Of a stretch of DNA of 64,000 bases, positions 15,805 through 23,904 are shown in pieces (the stretch's first letter is position 1; every line of letters begins with the position of its first letter). The position numbers and the translations under genes were made by a program. The notes beneath the pieces were generated by a model that ran no database searches, had not been told where the DNA came from, and worked only from the letters and a program-made list of their open reading frames with translations. This DNA is from an uncultured Chloroflexota bacterium (GTDB lineage: Bacteria > Chloroflexota > UBA4733), in contig CALBSQ010000325.1 of NCBI GenBank assembly GCA_937967325.1, forward strand, positions 1 to 64,000, in the 5' to 3' direction.

Positions 15805-17352
15805 TCACGCTGTGTTGGCGAGGGCTTGCAGCGGTGGCTTCAACCCGCTGAGCATGGCCTGCGGCGTGACGGCGTTCTTCCAGAGCGCGTCCAGCTTCGG
15901 GTTGATCAGGTTGTACATCTGGTCCTGATTTGTCTCCCGACCCAAGAGGGTCTGCGGCACGAAGTCGCGGCAGATCGCCACGACCAACTTCGTGTCGATG
16001 GCCGGGGTCGCCGCGATGGTGTCCTTGATGTAGGCGTCCAGGAAGTCCAGGCGCGCGGGGATCTGGTCGGAGAGCTGATTGAGCCGGGCGCCGTCGATCA
16101 GATACTTGACCACGTCCCAGGCCTCCGGCGGATGCTTGGAGCCCTTGACGATCGACATGCCGTGGGCGTTCATATCCGGCGTGCTGATCTTCACCTTGGG
16201 GATGGGCGCGAGGTGGGTCGACGCCGCCGGATGCGTGACCGTGTAATTGGTCCAGTTATAGGCGGCCACGATCTGCATCGCCGCCTTGCCGGCGACGAAG
16301 AGGTCGACCTTCCCGAACAGCTGCGCGGCCTCCCCCGGCAGGGGGACCACGCGCGACTTATAGTACAAGTCCTGCAGCCGCGTGTAGCAGTCCATCATGT
16401 CCGGATTGTCGCAGATCACCGTCTTCAGGTCGGGGGAGACCCAATCGGTCTGCCACAGGAGCGGCCAGCTCCCGATGGTCCAGGCGAGGCTGTTATGGCC
16501 GAACTGGCTGACCTTGTCCCCCGTTCGTTTGGTCAGCTTCGCCGCGGCCTGGACCCAATCGTCCCACGTCCAGGCTTGGGCGAGGTCGGTGGACGGGAGG
16601 GGGACGCCGGCCGCTTGGAAGAGGTCGGCATTGCAGAGGATGGCCAGGCTATTGCCGCCGAGCTTCCAGGGCATCTGCACGATGTGGCCCTGATAGACCG
16701 CGAGGTCGGCAAAGTTCTTGGGGTTATAGCTGTCGGTCGGGTAGTGGTCGCGCTTGACCAGATCGTCCATCGTCGCCGGATCGGCGAAGCCCTGCGTCAC
16801 CAGAAAGGTGGCGTCGCGGGGGCCCTCGAAGATGTCCGGCGGGACGCCGCCAGCGATCAAGGTGGTCAGCTTCTCCATCACCTGTTGGGTGCCCGCTTGC
16901 GGTTGGGGGAGCCCTTCCAGGGTGACGGTGGGGTGCGCCCGGTGGTACGGGTCGCCGATCGCGGTGGCGAACCGGGTGACCTGATCGCCGGCCAGTTCTG
17001 TGAAGACCGTGATCGTGATGGCGCCCGGCGCGGGCGCCGCCGTGGCGCTGGCGACCGCGGCGCTCGTAGCGGGCGCGGTGCTGCTGCCGGTCGTGGCCGC
17101 GGCCGCGGTGGTCACGGCAGCCGCAGTGGTCGGCGCTGGAGCCGCCGCACTCGCCGAGGCCGGTGCCGCTGTGGCGGTGGTGACGGGCGTGGCGGACACT
17201 GCAGCCGAGGTCGTGGCCGCGGCCGTGGAGGACGCGGCGATCGTGGCCCCGCTGGTCCCGCCGCAGGCGGCCAGGACGGCCACTCCGGCCAGGCCGACGG
17301 TGGTCAGGGCGCTGCCGCGGAGGAGCATCCGGCGCGTGAGCGAGCGATCCAT
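15805..17352 (-). CDS. ABC transporter sugar-binding lipoprotein (family 1)
   Basis: 515 residues; ATG at 17352 selected because GAGGAGG lies just upstream. The signal has LTRRMLLRG (Tat-like) and lipobox LAAC. The linker between about residues 30 and 115 is almost entirely Ala, Thr, Ser and Pro. The mature part begins ITITVFTELAGDQVTRFATA and has GGVPPDIFEGPRDATFL, NSLAILCNADLFQAAGVPLPS, and WTWDDWVQAAAKLTKRTG. It is unrelated in detail to the copy at 12956, so this is a second transporter specificity. No permease nearby. Confidence 0.92.
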   Translation of the reverse strand: MDRSLTRRMLLRGSALTTVGLAGVAVLAACGGTSGATIAASSTAAATTSAAVSATPVTTATAAPASASAAAPAPTTAAAVTTAAAATTGSSTAPATSAAVASATAAPAPGAITITVFTELAGDQVTRFATAIGDPYHRAHPTVTLEGLPQPQAGTQQVMEKLTTLIAGGVPPDIFEGPRDATFLVTQGFADPATMDDLVKRDHYPTDSYNPKNFADLAVYQGHIVQMPWKLGGNSLAILCNADLFQAAGVPLPSTDLAQAWTWDDWVQAAAKLTKRTGDKVSQFGHNSLAWTIGSWPLLWQTDWVSPDLKTVICDNPDMMDCYTRLQDLYYKSRVVPLPGEAAQLFGKVDLFVAGKAAMQIVAAYNWTNYTVTHPAASTHLAPIPKVKISTPDMNAHGMSIVKGSKHPPEAWDVVKYLIDGARLNQLSDQIPARLDFLDAYIKDTIAATPAIDTKLVVAICRDFVPQTLLGRETNQDQMYNLINPKLDALWKNAVTPQAMLSGLKPPLQALANTA

Positions 17353-17768
17353 GGTGAGGCCTCCTCTGCGCTCTCCACGCGCAGACCCACGTGGGGGTAC
17401 CACCAGGCACTGGGCGTGGGCACACCCACCGCGGGCGCGTCGGGCCGCGGGTCCCCGGCTGGCGTCCCCATACTACGCCGCCGCCGGGAGCACGTCAAGG
17501 TAGCGTCGGGCCGCCGGCCCGAGAGCCGCCAAGCAACTGTGACCTATTTGGCGCCATCGCGCATCTTGGCTGAGCCGACGTGACTATATTCCACAGCGTT
17601 GTCGCGCGTTTGGACGTCGTTCACTGGCATACAATCGCGGCGGATCTGGGTGAGCCACATAACCTGCCCTCCTATTTGGAGGTAGGGATCTGGAAAAGGT
17701 GTCTGCCTTCCACACTTCGAGGACGCTGCCCTCTGCCAGCCCTTGGAGATCGAGGTGGCTCAGTGCTG
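17353..17768. other. Intergenic gap, 416 bp
   Basis: Lies between the start of a binding-protein gene and the end of hsdS, both on the minus strand, so it should contain the binding protein's promoter. Visible structure: a short hairpin at 17506-17522 (TCGGGCC, loop GCC, GGCCCGA). I see no convincing gene and no clear promoter. Confidence 0.5.
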
Positions 17769-18980
17769 TCATCCCCCAGATCCTCCCGCCGCCATGGACG
17801 ACGTACGCACTCGCCCTGTCAACAGGTCGTCCATAAGTCCCTGCTTGAGTTGTCGCAGCTTGTCCCGGTAGGTTTCCTCGACCTGAAGGCGCAAATCGTG
17901 CCTGGACAGAATGGCGACAATCGCCCTTTGCTCCTCAATGGGTGGAACCGGTACCGTGACCAGGGCGAGCTTCTCCCTCGTCAGATGTGTGATGCTCGTC
18001 TGCGACACGAAGCGAGTGAGCAGGCCATAGTCTACCGCCAACCGCATGTATCGAAGCATGTAGCCCGGTAAGATTCGGCCATCTCTTGGTCGGAGACGAT
18101 GGATCGCCTTCTGGAAGAAGCAGTTCGGTAGTTCACCCTGCCAAAGGGCGGTCCTGCCGACCTCGCCACCTTCGCAAACGAGCAGATCTCCGGGATACAG
18201 GGAGAACTTCTCCTGCTCGTCGTGGGTAAAGTCCATCGTCTCGAGATCGGACGGATCGACGTGATCCCACTGGACATTGCGATTAGCCAGGTAGGGGTAC
18301 GGACTTTGCCCGGTCTTTGCTGCCTTGCTCAGCATCTTGCCAAGTTGCATCTCGAAAAGCTCGACCACCGACCACAAGTTCCATGATTCAGGAACCAGAC
18401 CGAGTGACGTAACCTGGAAGTAGTCCGGACGTGCCGCTGGGTCGCGCAACTGCCCCTGCTCGTCCAGCCCGCGCGTGAGCAGGTCGTGCAGCAGCCCGGC
18501 CTTCACCTGCTTGAGCTTGGCGATCAACACTTCGGTTTGTTGGATGGTGGCGTCGATGGTGTCGAGGATTTCGGCAATACGGCGCTGCTCGGAAGGAGGT
18601 GGAGGGAGAACGCGAATGCGGTACACGTCGTTTCGGTTCAGGCCGGGCACTCCGGTTGAGCTGTCCAGCCGCCGAAGCGGAAGGGAGCGTAGCAGCCAGT
18701 AGCACCAGCGAAGATTCAGCCGGTCCTTTGGTACGACGTAGTACGTCGTATCAATTGGCCAGAAACAGGCTGCGCTCCATGCTACGGCGCCTACAGATCC
18801 CTTGCGCCCAACAATGATTCCTGGACCGGATACGAGGTAGGAATCGTGCCACCCGACCTCGCCATTTGAGCCATAAACCGGAAAACCCCCGCCGCTCCGG
18901 TGGGTTTCCGGCAGACTAGCACCGTATTCCAGCGCCAGGATGTCACCAAGGAACTCCTCCCGGCGGGATTCAATTGGCAT
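17769..18980 (-). CDS. hsdS: Type I restriction-modification specificity subunit
   Basis: 403 residues with the expected two-fold architecture. The first target-recognition domain (residues ~10-120) closes with GVPGLNRNDVYRIRVLPPPPSEQRRIAEILDTIDATI. After the central conserved helix (LIAKLKQVKAGLLHDLLTRG), a second recognition domain follows, ending ITHLTREKLALVTVPVPPIEEQRAIVAIL and the second helix (LRQLKQGLMDDLLTGRV). The two half-sites would define a bipartite DNA target. The ATG at 18980 overlaps the hsdM end by 11 bases. Looks intact, unlike its methylase partner. Confidence 0.93.
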   Translation of the reverse strand: MPIESRREEFLGDILALEYGASLPETHRSGGGFPVYGSNGEVGWHDSYLVSGPGIIVGRKGSVGAVAWSAACFWPIDTTYYVVPKDRLNLRWCYWLLRSLPLRRLDSSTGVPGLNRNDVYRIRVLPPPPSEQRRIAEILDTIDATIQQTEVLIAKLKQVKAGLLHDLLTRGLDEQGQLRDPAARPDYFQVTSLGLVPESWNLWSVVELFEMQLGKMLSKAAKTGQSPYPYLANRNVQWDHVDPSDLETMDFTHDEQEKFSLYPGDLLVCEGGEVGRTALWQGELPNCFFQKAIHRLRPRDGRILPGYMLRYMRLAVDYGLLTRFVSQTSITHLTREKLALVTVPVPPIEEQRAIVAILSRHDLRLQVEETYRDKLRQLKQGLMDDLLTGRVRTSSMAAGGSGG

Positions 18981-20962
18981 AACCGAGGCCCCCAAGGATC
19001 CTGTTGACGCTCGTTACGGTCCCTTCTCGCTCCGCTTCAATGTCCCGCAGCGTCACGCGATACTTATCCCACCAGTTCTCGAATGCTGCCACGACTTGCA
19101 CGCGGCGTGCGACAACGTGGCGATCGAGATGCCCGGACAGGTCGCTTCGGCCGATGTCGAGCACCAGTCGCTGGCAATCGCCCTCATCCAGCTCGGCGCG
19201 GGCCTGCTCCAGACGCCGCGCCAACTCTGACTTGAGGCGCTGCCCCTCCTTCTTTGCCGCAGCCAGGTCTCGCTTGAGTGCCTTGACCTCCTCGGCGCTC
19301 AGCGTCTCCTCGTTCTCCTCCACGTCTTCGGTGTCGTCCTCCTCGCCGCCCTTCTTGGTGGTAGCGTCCAGGCGGCTCTCCAAATCGGAGCGGGTGGCCT
19401 CGCTGGCCGCTAGCTCTTCCAGGTAGCCGGGCAGCAGTCGCGCGACGACCTTGTGGCTGGTCGGGTCGAAGCGCTCGCCGTTGCCGGAATCGGTGTTCTC
19501 GAGGGCGGTGAGGACCGTGCTTACCCACCCGTCCACCAGCCCGGCGAACCCCTGCTCGACCAGGGTCTTCAGGTCGTACTGGCTCTCGTTCCACCAGATG
19601 GCGATCACGCCGCTCACCTTGAAGCGGTCGAGCAGTCCGATGGGGGTGAGCGCGGCGGCGAACGACTCCAGCAGCTCGGCGCGCACCGCCGAGAGGTCTT
19701 TCGTCACCGGCAGACCCAGCAAGCGCCCCTCGCGCGCTTGCCACCAGGTCGCGAAGGCGTCGCGCAGCCGCGCCTCCTGGGCCTCCACGCCGGCATTGGC
19801 AGCGATGGCCGCGCTGATCTGGCGGCGCTCGGCGATGGGCGGCGCGAAGTCGAAGTAGGCGGCGTCGCGCTCCACCAAGAGGTCGAGCGGATTGAGCCCG
19901 TGGGCGGCGAGTAGGTCTTGCTTCGCTGCCACTTCGGCCTTTGGCACGCCGCCGAGCAGGTGTGCCCGCACGTCCTGCGGCTCCGGCGGCGGGGCGTTGT
20001 CGGCGTAGCGCCGGATGTTCAGGTTCCAGTCGTTGGCGGCTAGCTCGGCCACGGGCACGACCGCAGCGTAGCCGGGGATGTCGCGGAAGGCGGCGAAAGC
20101 GGAGGCGATTTTCTCCACGTGCTCCGGCCGCCGATAGTTCTGGGCGCGACCGGCGAAGTACTCGGCGTCGGCGTTGATGAAGAGCACCTTGCCGCGCCGC
20201 TCGGCCGGCTTGGCTCCGCGCGAGCGCATCACCAGGATGCAGGCGGGGATGCCGGCGCCGTAGAACAGGTTGGGCGGCAGGCCGATCACCGCCTCCAGCA
20301 CGTCATCCTCGATCAGGCCCTTGCGAATCTCCTTCTCCGCCCCGCCGCGAAATAACACACCGTGCGGCATGACCGTGGCAAGCATCCCGTTCGCCCGCAG
20401 CACCGCCAGCGTGTGCTGGGCGAACATCAGGTACTCGTAGGCGGTATTTGCCGAAGTGGCGGATCAGGTCGCGCAGCTTCTGGTCGGGGATGCGCGTCTG
20501 CCCCACCTTGCGCATGAAGTTGATGTGGTCCAGCACCCCATCCAGCGCTGCGTTCTCCGCCTCCAGCTCGCCAAGCGCCTTGTTCAGCCCGTTCCCGACA
20601 TCCTCGTGCAGCTAGTCGCGCAAGTAGGGCCAGCGCGCTCGTTGCGGCACGAAGAAGGTCTCGGCGTAGCGCAGGCGCGAGCCGGCCCGCGCCTCTGCCT
20701 CTTCCCGCGTTCGGCCGCGCTCCAGGTTATCGCGGATGATCTCGTCGTAGCGCGCCTCGAACTCGTCGGAGCAGCGCTTGAGGAACAGCATCGCGAAGAT
20801 GTATTCCTTGAACTCCGAGGCGTCCATCTTGCCGCGCAGGATGTCGGCCGCGGCGAAGAGGTGGCGCTCGAGCTGCGGCAGCGTCAGCTTCCTGGCGTGC
20901 GCGCCCCGTGCCGCGCTCGCTCCCTGACGCCTGGGATTGGCAGACTCGATCAAGACTGGCAT
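18970..20962 (-). pseudogene. hsdM: Type I methylase subunit, broken: internal stop, deletion and frameshift
   Basis: Three pieces read in order on the minus strand. (1) ATG 20962 to an in-frame TAG at 20614-20612: helical N-domain (LPQLERHLFAAADILRGK, SEFKEYIFAMLFLKRCSDEFE). (2) The same frame resumes after TAG (LHEDVGNGLNKALGELE ... LIRHF) to about 20450. (3) A shifted frame from about 20445 (NTAYEYLMFAQHTLAVLRANG, VMPHGVLFRGGAEKEIRKG, AVIGLPPNLFYGAGIPACI) to the TGA at 18970, which includes a charged coiled-coil-like region. The segment that should lie between (2) and (3), holding the SAM-binding motif I and the NPPF/Y motif IV, is absent. No GSGG or NPPF is found anywhere in the piece. 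Either a true pseudogene or an assembly collapse. Confidence 0.88.
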
Positions 20963-21027
20963 GTACTGGACCTATCTGTTCCTGCCGCCCCGAGCGCGGG
21001 TCGCTGCCTCACCGGACCGTGCGGGCG

Positions 21028-21056
21028 ACGTTACGGCACCGGGGCGATCCGGTCAA
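21028..21056 (-). promoter_or_regulatory. Weak promoter candidate for hsdM-hsdS
   Basis: TTGACC (21056-21051), 17-bp spacer, TAACGT (21033-21028), 66 bp before the hsdM start. The -35 is good, the -10 poor. Confidence 0.35.
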
Positions 21057-21108
21057 ATGGGGGTGGCGCCGGGAGTACTGCCGGGTATGGCATATCGGCC
21101 GATTCACC

Positions 21109-22326
21109 CTAGCCCAGCCGGGCGGCCCGCAGCGCGAGGTAGCGCTGCTCGGGAATGCTCGCAGTCATCCTTGCCGCCCGCTGGTAGGATTTGCGGGCGG
21201 CGACCACGTCCCCCACGAGCTCGAGTAGGTGCCCCCGCACCGCCTCGAGGCGGTGCGTGTGGGCCATGCGGTCGTCCGTGTCGAGGGTTCCAAGCACGGC
21301 GAGGCCGGCTCGCGGCCCGTTGACCATGGCGACCGCAACCGCCCGATTGAGCGTGACCACGGGTCCGGGCGACACTCGTTCGAGCACCTCGTACAGCGCC
21401 AGGATCTGCGGCCAGTCCGTTTCCTGGGCGTTCGGCGCTTCGTCATGCACCGCGGCGATCGCTGCCTGCAGCTGGTACGGACCGATCGGCGGCGTGCCGA
21501 GGGTGCGGGTCAAGAGTGCCACGCCTTCCGCAATCTGCGCCATGTTCCAGAGGTTGCGTTGCTGTTCGGCGAGCGGAACGAGGGAGCCATCCGCGTTCGT
21601 CCGGGCAGCCCGCCGGGCATCGGTCAGCAGCATGAGGGCGAGTAGACCAACGACTTCGCCCTCCCCTGGCATGAGCTGGTGGAGCATGCGCGCCAGCCGG
21701 ATGGCCTCGGTGGTAAGGTCGGCCCGGTGCAGCGCTGGGCCCGAGCTCGTCGTGTAGCCCTCATTGAAGACGAGATAGAGCACGTGCAGTACGACGCGGA
21801 GGCGGTCGCCCCGCTCCGGCTCCGGCGGGAGGTCGAATCGCATGCCTGTGCTCTTGATGCGCTGCTTGGCGCGGCTAATGCGCTGGGCCATCGTGGCCTC
21901 GGGAACCAGGAAGGCCTTCGCGATCTCCGCCGTCGTCAGCCCACCGACTGCGCGCAGGGTGAGGGCCAGCTGCGAAGGCACGGAGAGCGAGGGGTGGCAG
22001 CACAGGAACAGGAGGGTGAGCGTGTCATCCTGGTCGGACGGTTGCCCCTGGCCTGACAGCTCCAGTTCGGCGGCGGTCTCCTCCCGGCGCCGCCGGGCGC
22101 TCTCGCTCCGCCATTCGTCGACCAGACGGCGGGAGGCGACGGTCAGGAGCCACGATCGCGGGCCGTCGGGCACGCCCTCCTCTGCCCACTGCAGCGCCGC
22201 GGCGAGCAGCGCCTCCTGTACGGCGTCCTCACAGGCGTCGAACTGCCCGTGCCGCCGAATGAGCGTGCCGAGGACCCGCGGCGCGAGCTCGCGCAGCAGG
22301 TCCTCGGTGCGGGTGTCCGTCCTCAC
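21109..22326 (-). CDS. ECF42-type RNA polymerase sigma factor
   Basis: 405 residues; GTG at 22326 overlaps the DGPF-protein stop (GTGA). Sigma region 2 is at residues ~15-80 (RHGQFDACEDAVQEALLAA, GPRSWLLTVASRRLVDEWRS) and region 4 at ~105-160 (TLRAVGGLTTAEIAKAFLVPEATMAQRISRAKQRI). A ~220-residue helical, TPR-like C-terminal extension follows, unusual for ECF factors but defining ECF42/SigJ-like proteins. The family has no classical anti-sigma factor and is genomically linked to DGPF/YCII proteins, exactly as here. The extension is thought to control activity. Confidence 0.92.
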   Translation of the reverse strand: MRTDTRTEDLLRELAPRVLGTLIRRHGQFDACEDAVQEALLAAALQWAEEGVPDGPRSWLLTVASRRLVDEWRSESARRRREETAAELELSGQGQPSDQDDTLTLLFLCCHPSLSVPSQLALTLRAVGGLTTAEIAKAFLVPEATMAQRISRAKQRIKSTGMRFDLPPEPERGDRLRVVLHVLYLVFNEGYTTSSGPALHRADLTTEAIRLARMLHQLMPGEGEVVGLLALMLLTDARRAARTNADGSLVPLAEQQRNLWNMAQIAEGVALLTRTLGTPPIGPYQLQAAIAAVHDEAPNAQETDWPQILALYEVLERVSPGPVVTLNRAVAVAMVNGPRAGLAVLGTLDTDDRMAHTHRLEAVRGHLLELVGDVVAARKSYQRAARMTASIPEQRYLALRAARLG

Positions 22327-22682
22327 ATCTCCGGCGGTGCGTCCATGATCTGGCGCACCTCGATGGGCTCGCGGGTGAATCCGACGACTCGCGAGGCAAT
22401 CTCGATCGCGCGCGCCTGGCCGTCGACGTCGACGACCCAATACCCCGCGAGCGATTCCTTCGATTCGGCAAACGGGCCATCGGTCGCGACCGGGATACCG
22501 CCCTTGATGCGGACGGTCTTGGCCTGGCTTGGGTCAGCGAGCCCCTGGGCGTCGACGAGCTCGCCAGCCGTCGTGAGGTCCTCGTTGACCTTGTTCATGA
22601 ACTCCATCATCTCCATGATCCACTCCTTCGACTTGCCGTCCAGGCCGGACTGGTCCCCGAACACCATGATCATGTACTTCAT
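22323..22682 (-). CDS. DGPF/YCII-family protein, ECF42 partner
   Basis: 119 residues, ATG at 22682 behind GAGGAG. Starts MKYMIMVFGDQSG and contains VATDGPFAESKESLAGYWVVDV, with the DGPF tetrapeptide that names the family. Probably a ferredoxin-like dimer; no enzyme activity is established. Translationally coupled to the ECF42 sigma factor and likely both its target and part of its signalling, which is known genomically for this pair. Confidence 0.92.
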   Translation of the reverse strand: MKYMIMVFGDQSGLDGKSKEWIMEMMEFMNKVNEDLTTAGELVDAQGLADPSQAKTVRIKGGIPVATDGPFAESKESLAGYWVVDVDGQARAIEIASRVVGFTREPIEVRQIMDAPPEM

Positions 22683-22976
22683 CTCGCTACTCCTCTGATT
22701 TGGCGCCCACGCGGGCGCTCTCCCAACTGGGTCGGAGCGGTCGCCTCGTTCTCGACATCCGCCGAAGTCAGGCGGACTCGTGCCCCTGAACTGGACGCGG
22801 CAGCAACGGCAACCGCCATTGCCCAGCCTTTCCCTACCTTAATTTCCGGGAGCCGTGGCGATTCCGTGTTGCAGGGGGCCGTCCGACACCAACACGATTT
22901 GGCGATCTCCCGCTGGTATGACCACCATTGCAACTTCGGGGCCTGGTGACGGGGTTCCCCGCGGCACTTCGGCTGA

Positions 22977-23738
22977 TTAGCGTGCGCTGATCCCACTGTT
23001 CACGTTGACGATCGAGGCGGTGATGCCGCTGCCGCGGTCGGAAGCGACAAAGGCCGCCGTGTCGGCGAACTCCTGTATGGTCGGCCGCTTGCGCAGCATG
23101 GATATGCCCACCAGTAAGTCTTTGGCCGCCCCAAGGGGATCGTTCTCCACCACGACGCCGGCCGTCCACAGGCAGGCGACCCGGACTCCGCGAGGCCCTA
23201 CCTCAGCGGCCAGGTAGCGCATGAATGATTCCGTCGCCGCGTCGGCCGGCCCGGTGCCGCCCATCGCCCACACCTCCGGCGGCGTCCAGGCCTCACCAGA
23301 GCCGCTGGTCACCATGAGGATGACTCCGGATCCTTGCTGGGCCATGTGGCGGGCGGCGGCTCGCGCCGTGATGAAGTTCGACCGCACCCCGATCGCGATC
23401 GGGCGCAGGAAGTCCTCGAGGTCCATATCGAGCAGCCGGGTGCCCTGGACGTCGTCGCGGGAGGTGAGGTTGAAGGACACGTCGATGCCGCCCGCCTGAT
23501 CGACCACCGACCTGGCATGTTCCTCGACTGCGTGCTCGTCCAAGGTATCGACCACCACCACATGCGCCCGCCCACCGCCGGAAGCGATGTCGCCGGCGAC
23601 CACTTGCAAGGTCGCCTCCGTCCGGCCAGCGAGAAACACGGCAGCGCCTTCGCGCGCGAAGGTGCGGGCGACGCCGCTGCCGAGTCTGCCGCCCGCACCG
23701 TAGATGATGGCGTTCTTGCTCTCGAGTAGCTGTGTCAC
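22977..23738 (-). CDS. Short-chain dehydrogenase/reductase-like protein lacking the YxxxK pair
   Basis: 253 residues. The nucleotide-binding turn is present (IIYGAGGRLGSGVARTFA) and the later fold elements are normal (VGPRGVRVACLWTAGVV, FVASDRGSGITASIVNVNSG). Where an SDR should show Ser ... Tyr-x-x-x-Lys there is MVTSGSGEAWTPPEVWAMG, then GTGPADAATESFMRYLA, with no Tyr or Lys at the expected place. It may be a non-catalytic or altered enzyme. The GTG start overlaps the stop of an 18-codon reading frame (23735-23791), suggesting coupled translation. Confidence 0.8.
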   Translation of the reverse strand: MTQLLESKNAIIYGAGGRLGSGVARTFAREGAAVFLAGRTEATLQVVAGDIASGGGRAHVVVVDTLDEHAVEEHARSVVDQAGGIDVSFNLTSRDDVQGTRLLDMDLEDFLRPIAIGVRSNFITARAAARHMAQQGSGVILMVTSGSGEAWTPPEVWAMGGTGPADAATESFMRYLAAEVGPRGVRVACLWTAGVVVENDPLGAAKDLLVGISMLRKRPTIQEFADTAAFVASDRGSGITASIVNVNSGISAR

Positions 23739-23791
23739 GACTGGCCCTCCAAGCCGGACTGGTCCTCGAACATCAGGATTATGTACTTCAT
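23735..23791 (-). pseudogene. 18-codon DGPF-protein remnant upstream of the SDR
   Basis: ATG at 23791 with GGGAG upstream; the product MKYIILMFEDQSGLEGQS matches the first 18 residues of the DGPF protein at 22682 (MKYMIMVFGDQSGLDGKS) at 13 of 18 positions, then stops. The stop TGA overlaps the SDR GTG (GTGA). Either the stump of a duplicated DGPF gene whose body was replaced by the SDR, or now a coupled leader. Confidence 0.7.
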
Positions 23792-23904
23792 GTCGTCACT
23801 CCCTTGATTCGGCGCCCTCGGACTCATCGGCGCGTAAAACGATACAGGCTGCCGACTGAGGCAGACTGCGCAGACCTTCCTCACGCCCGGCGTTGCCCGC
23901 GGCC

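Noticed and set aside
15826..17583. 585-codon open frame opposite the binding protein at 15805-17352
   Set aside because: Antisense shadow; Arg/Gly-rich low-complexity product mirrors the Ala/Ser/Thr linker.
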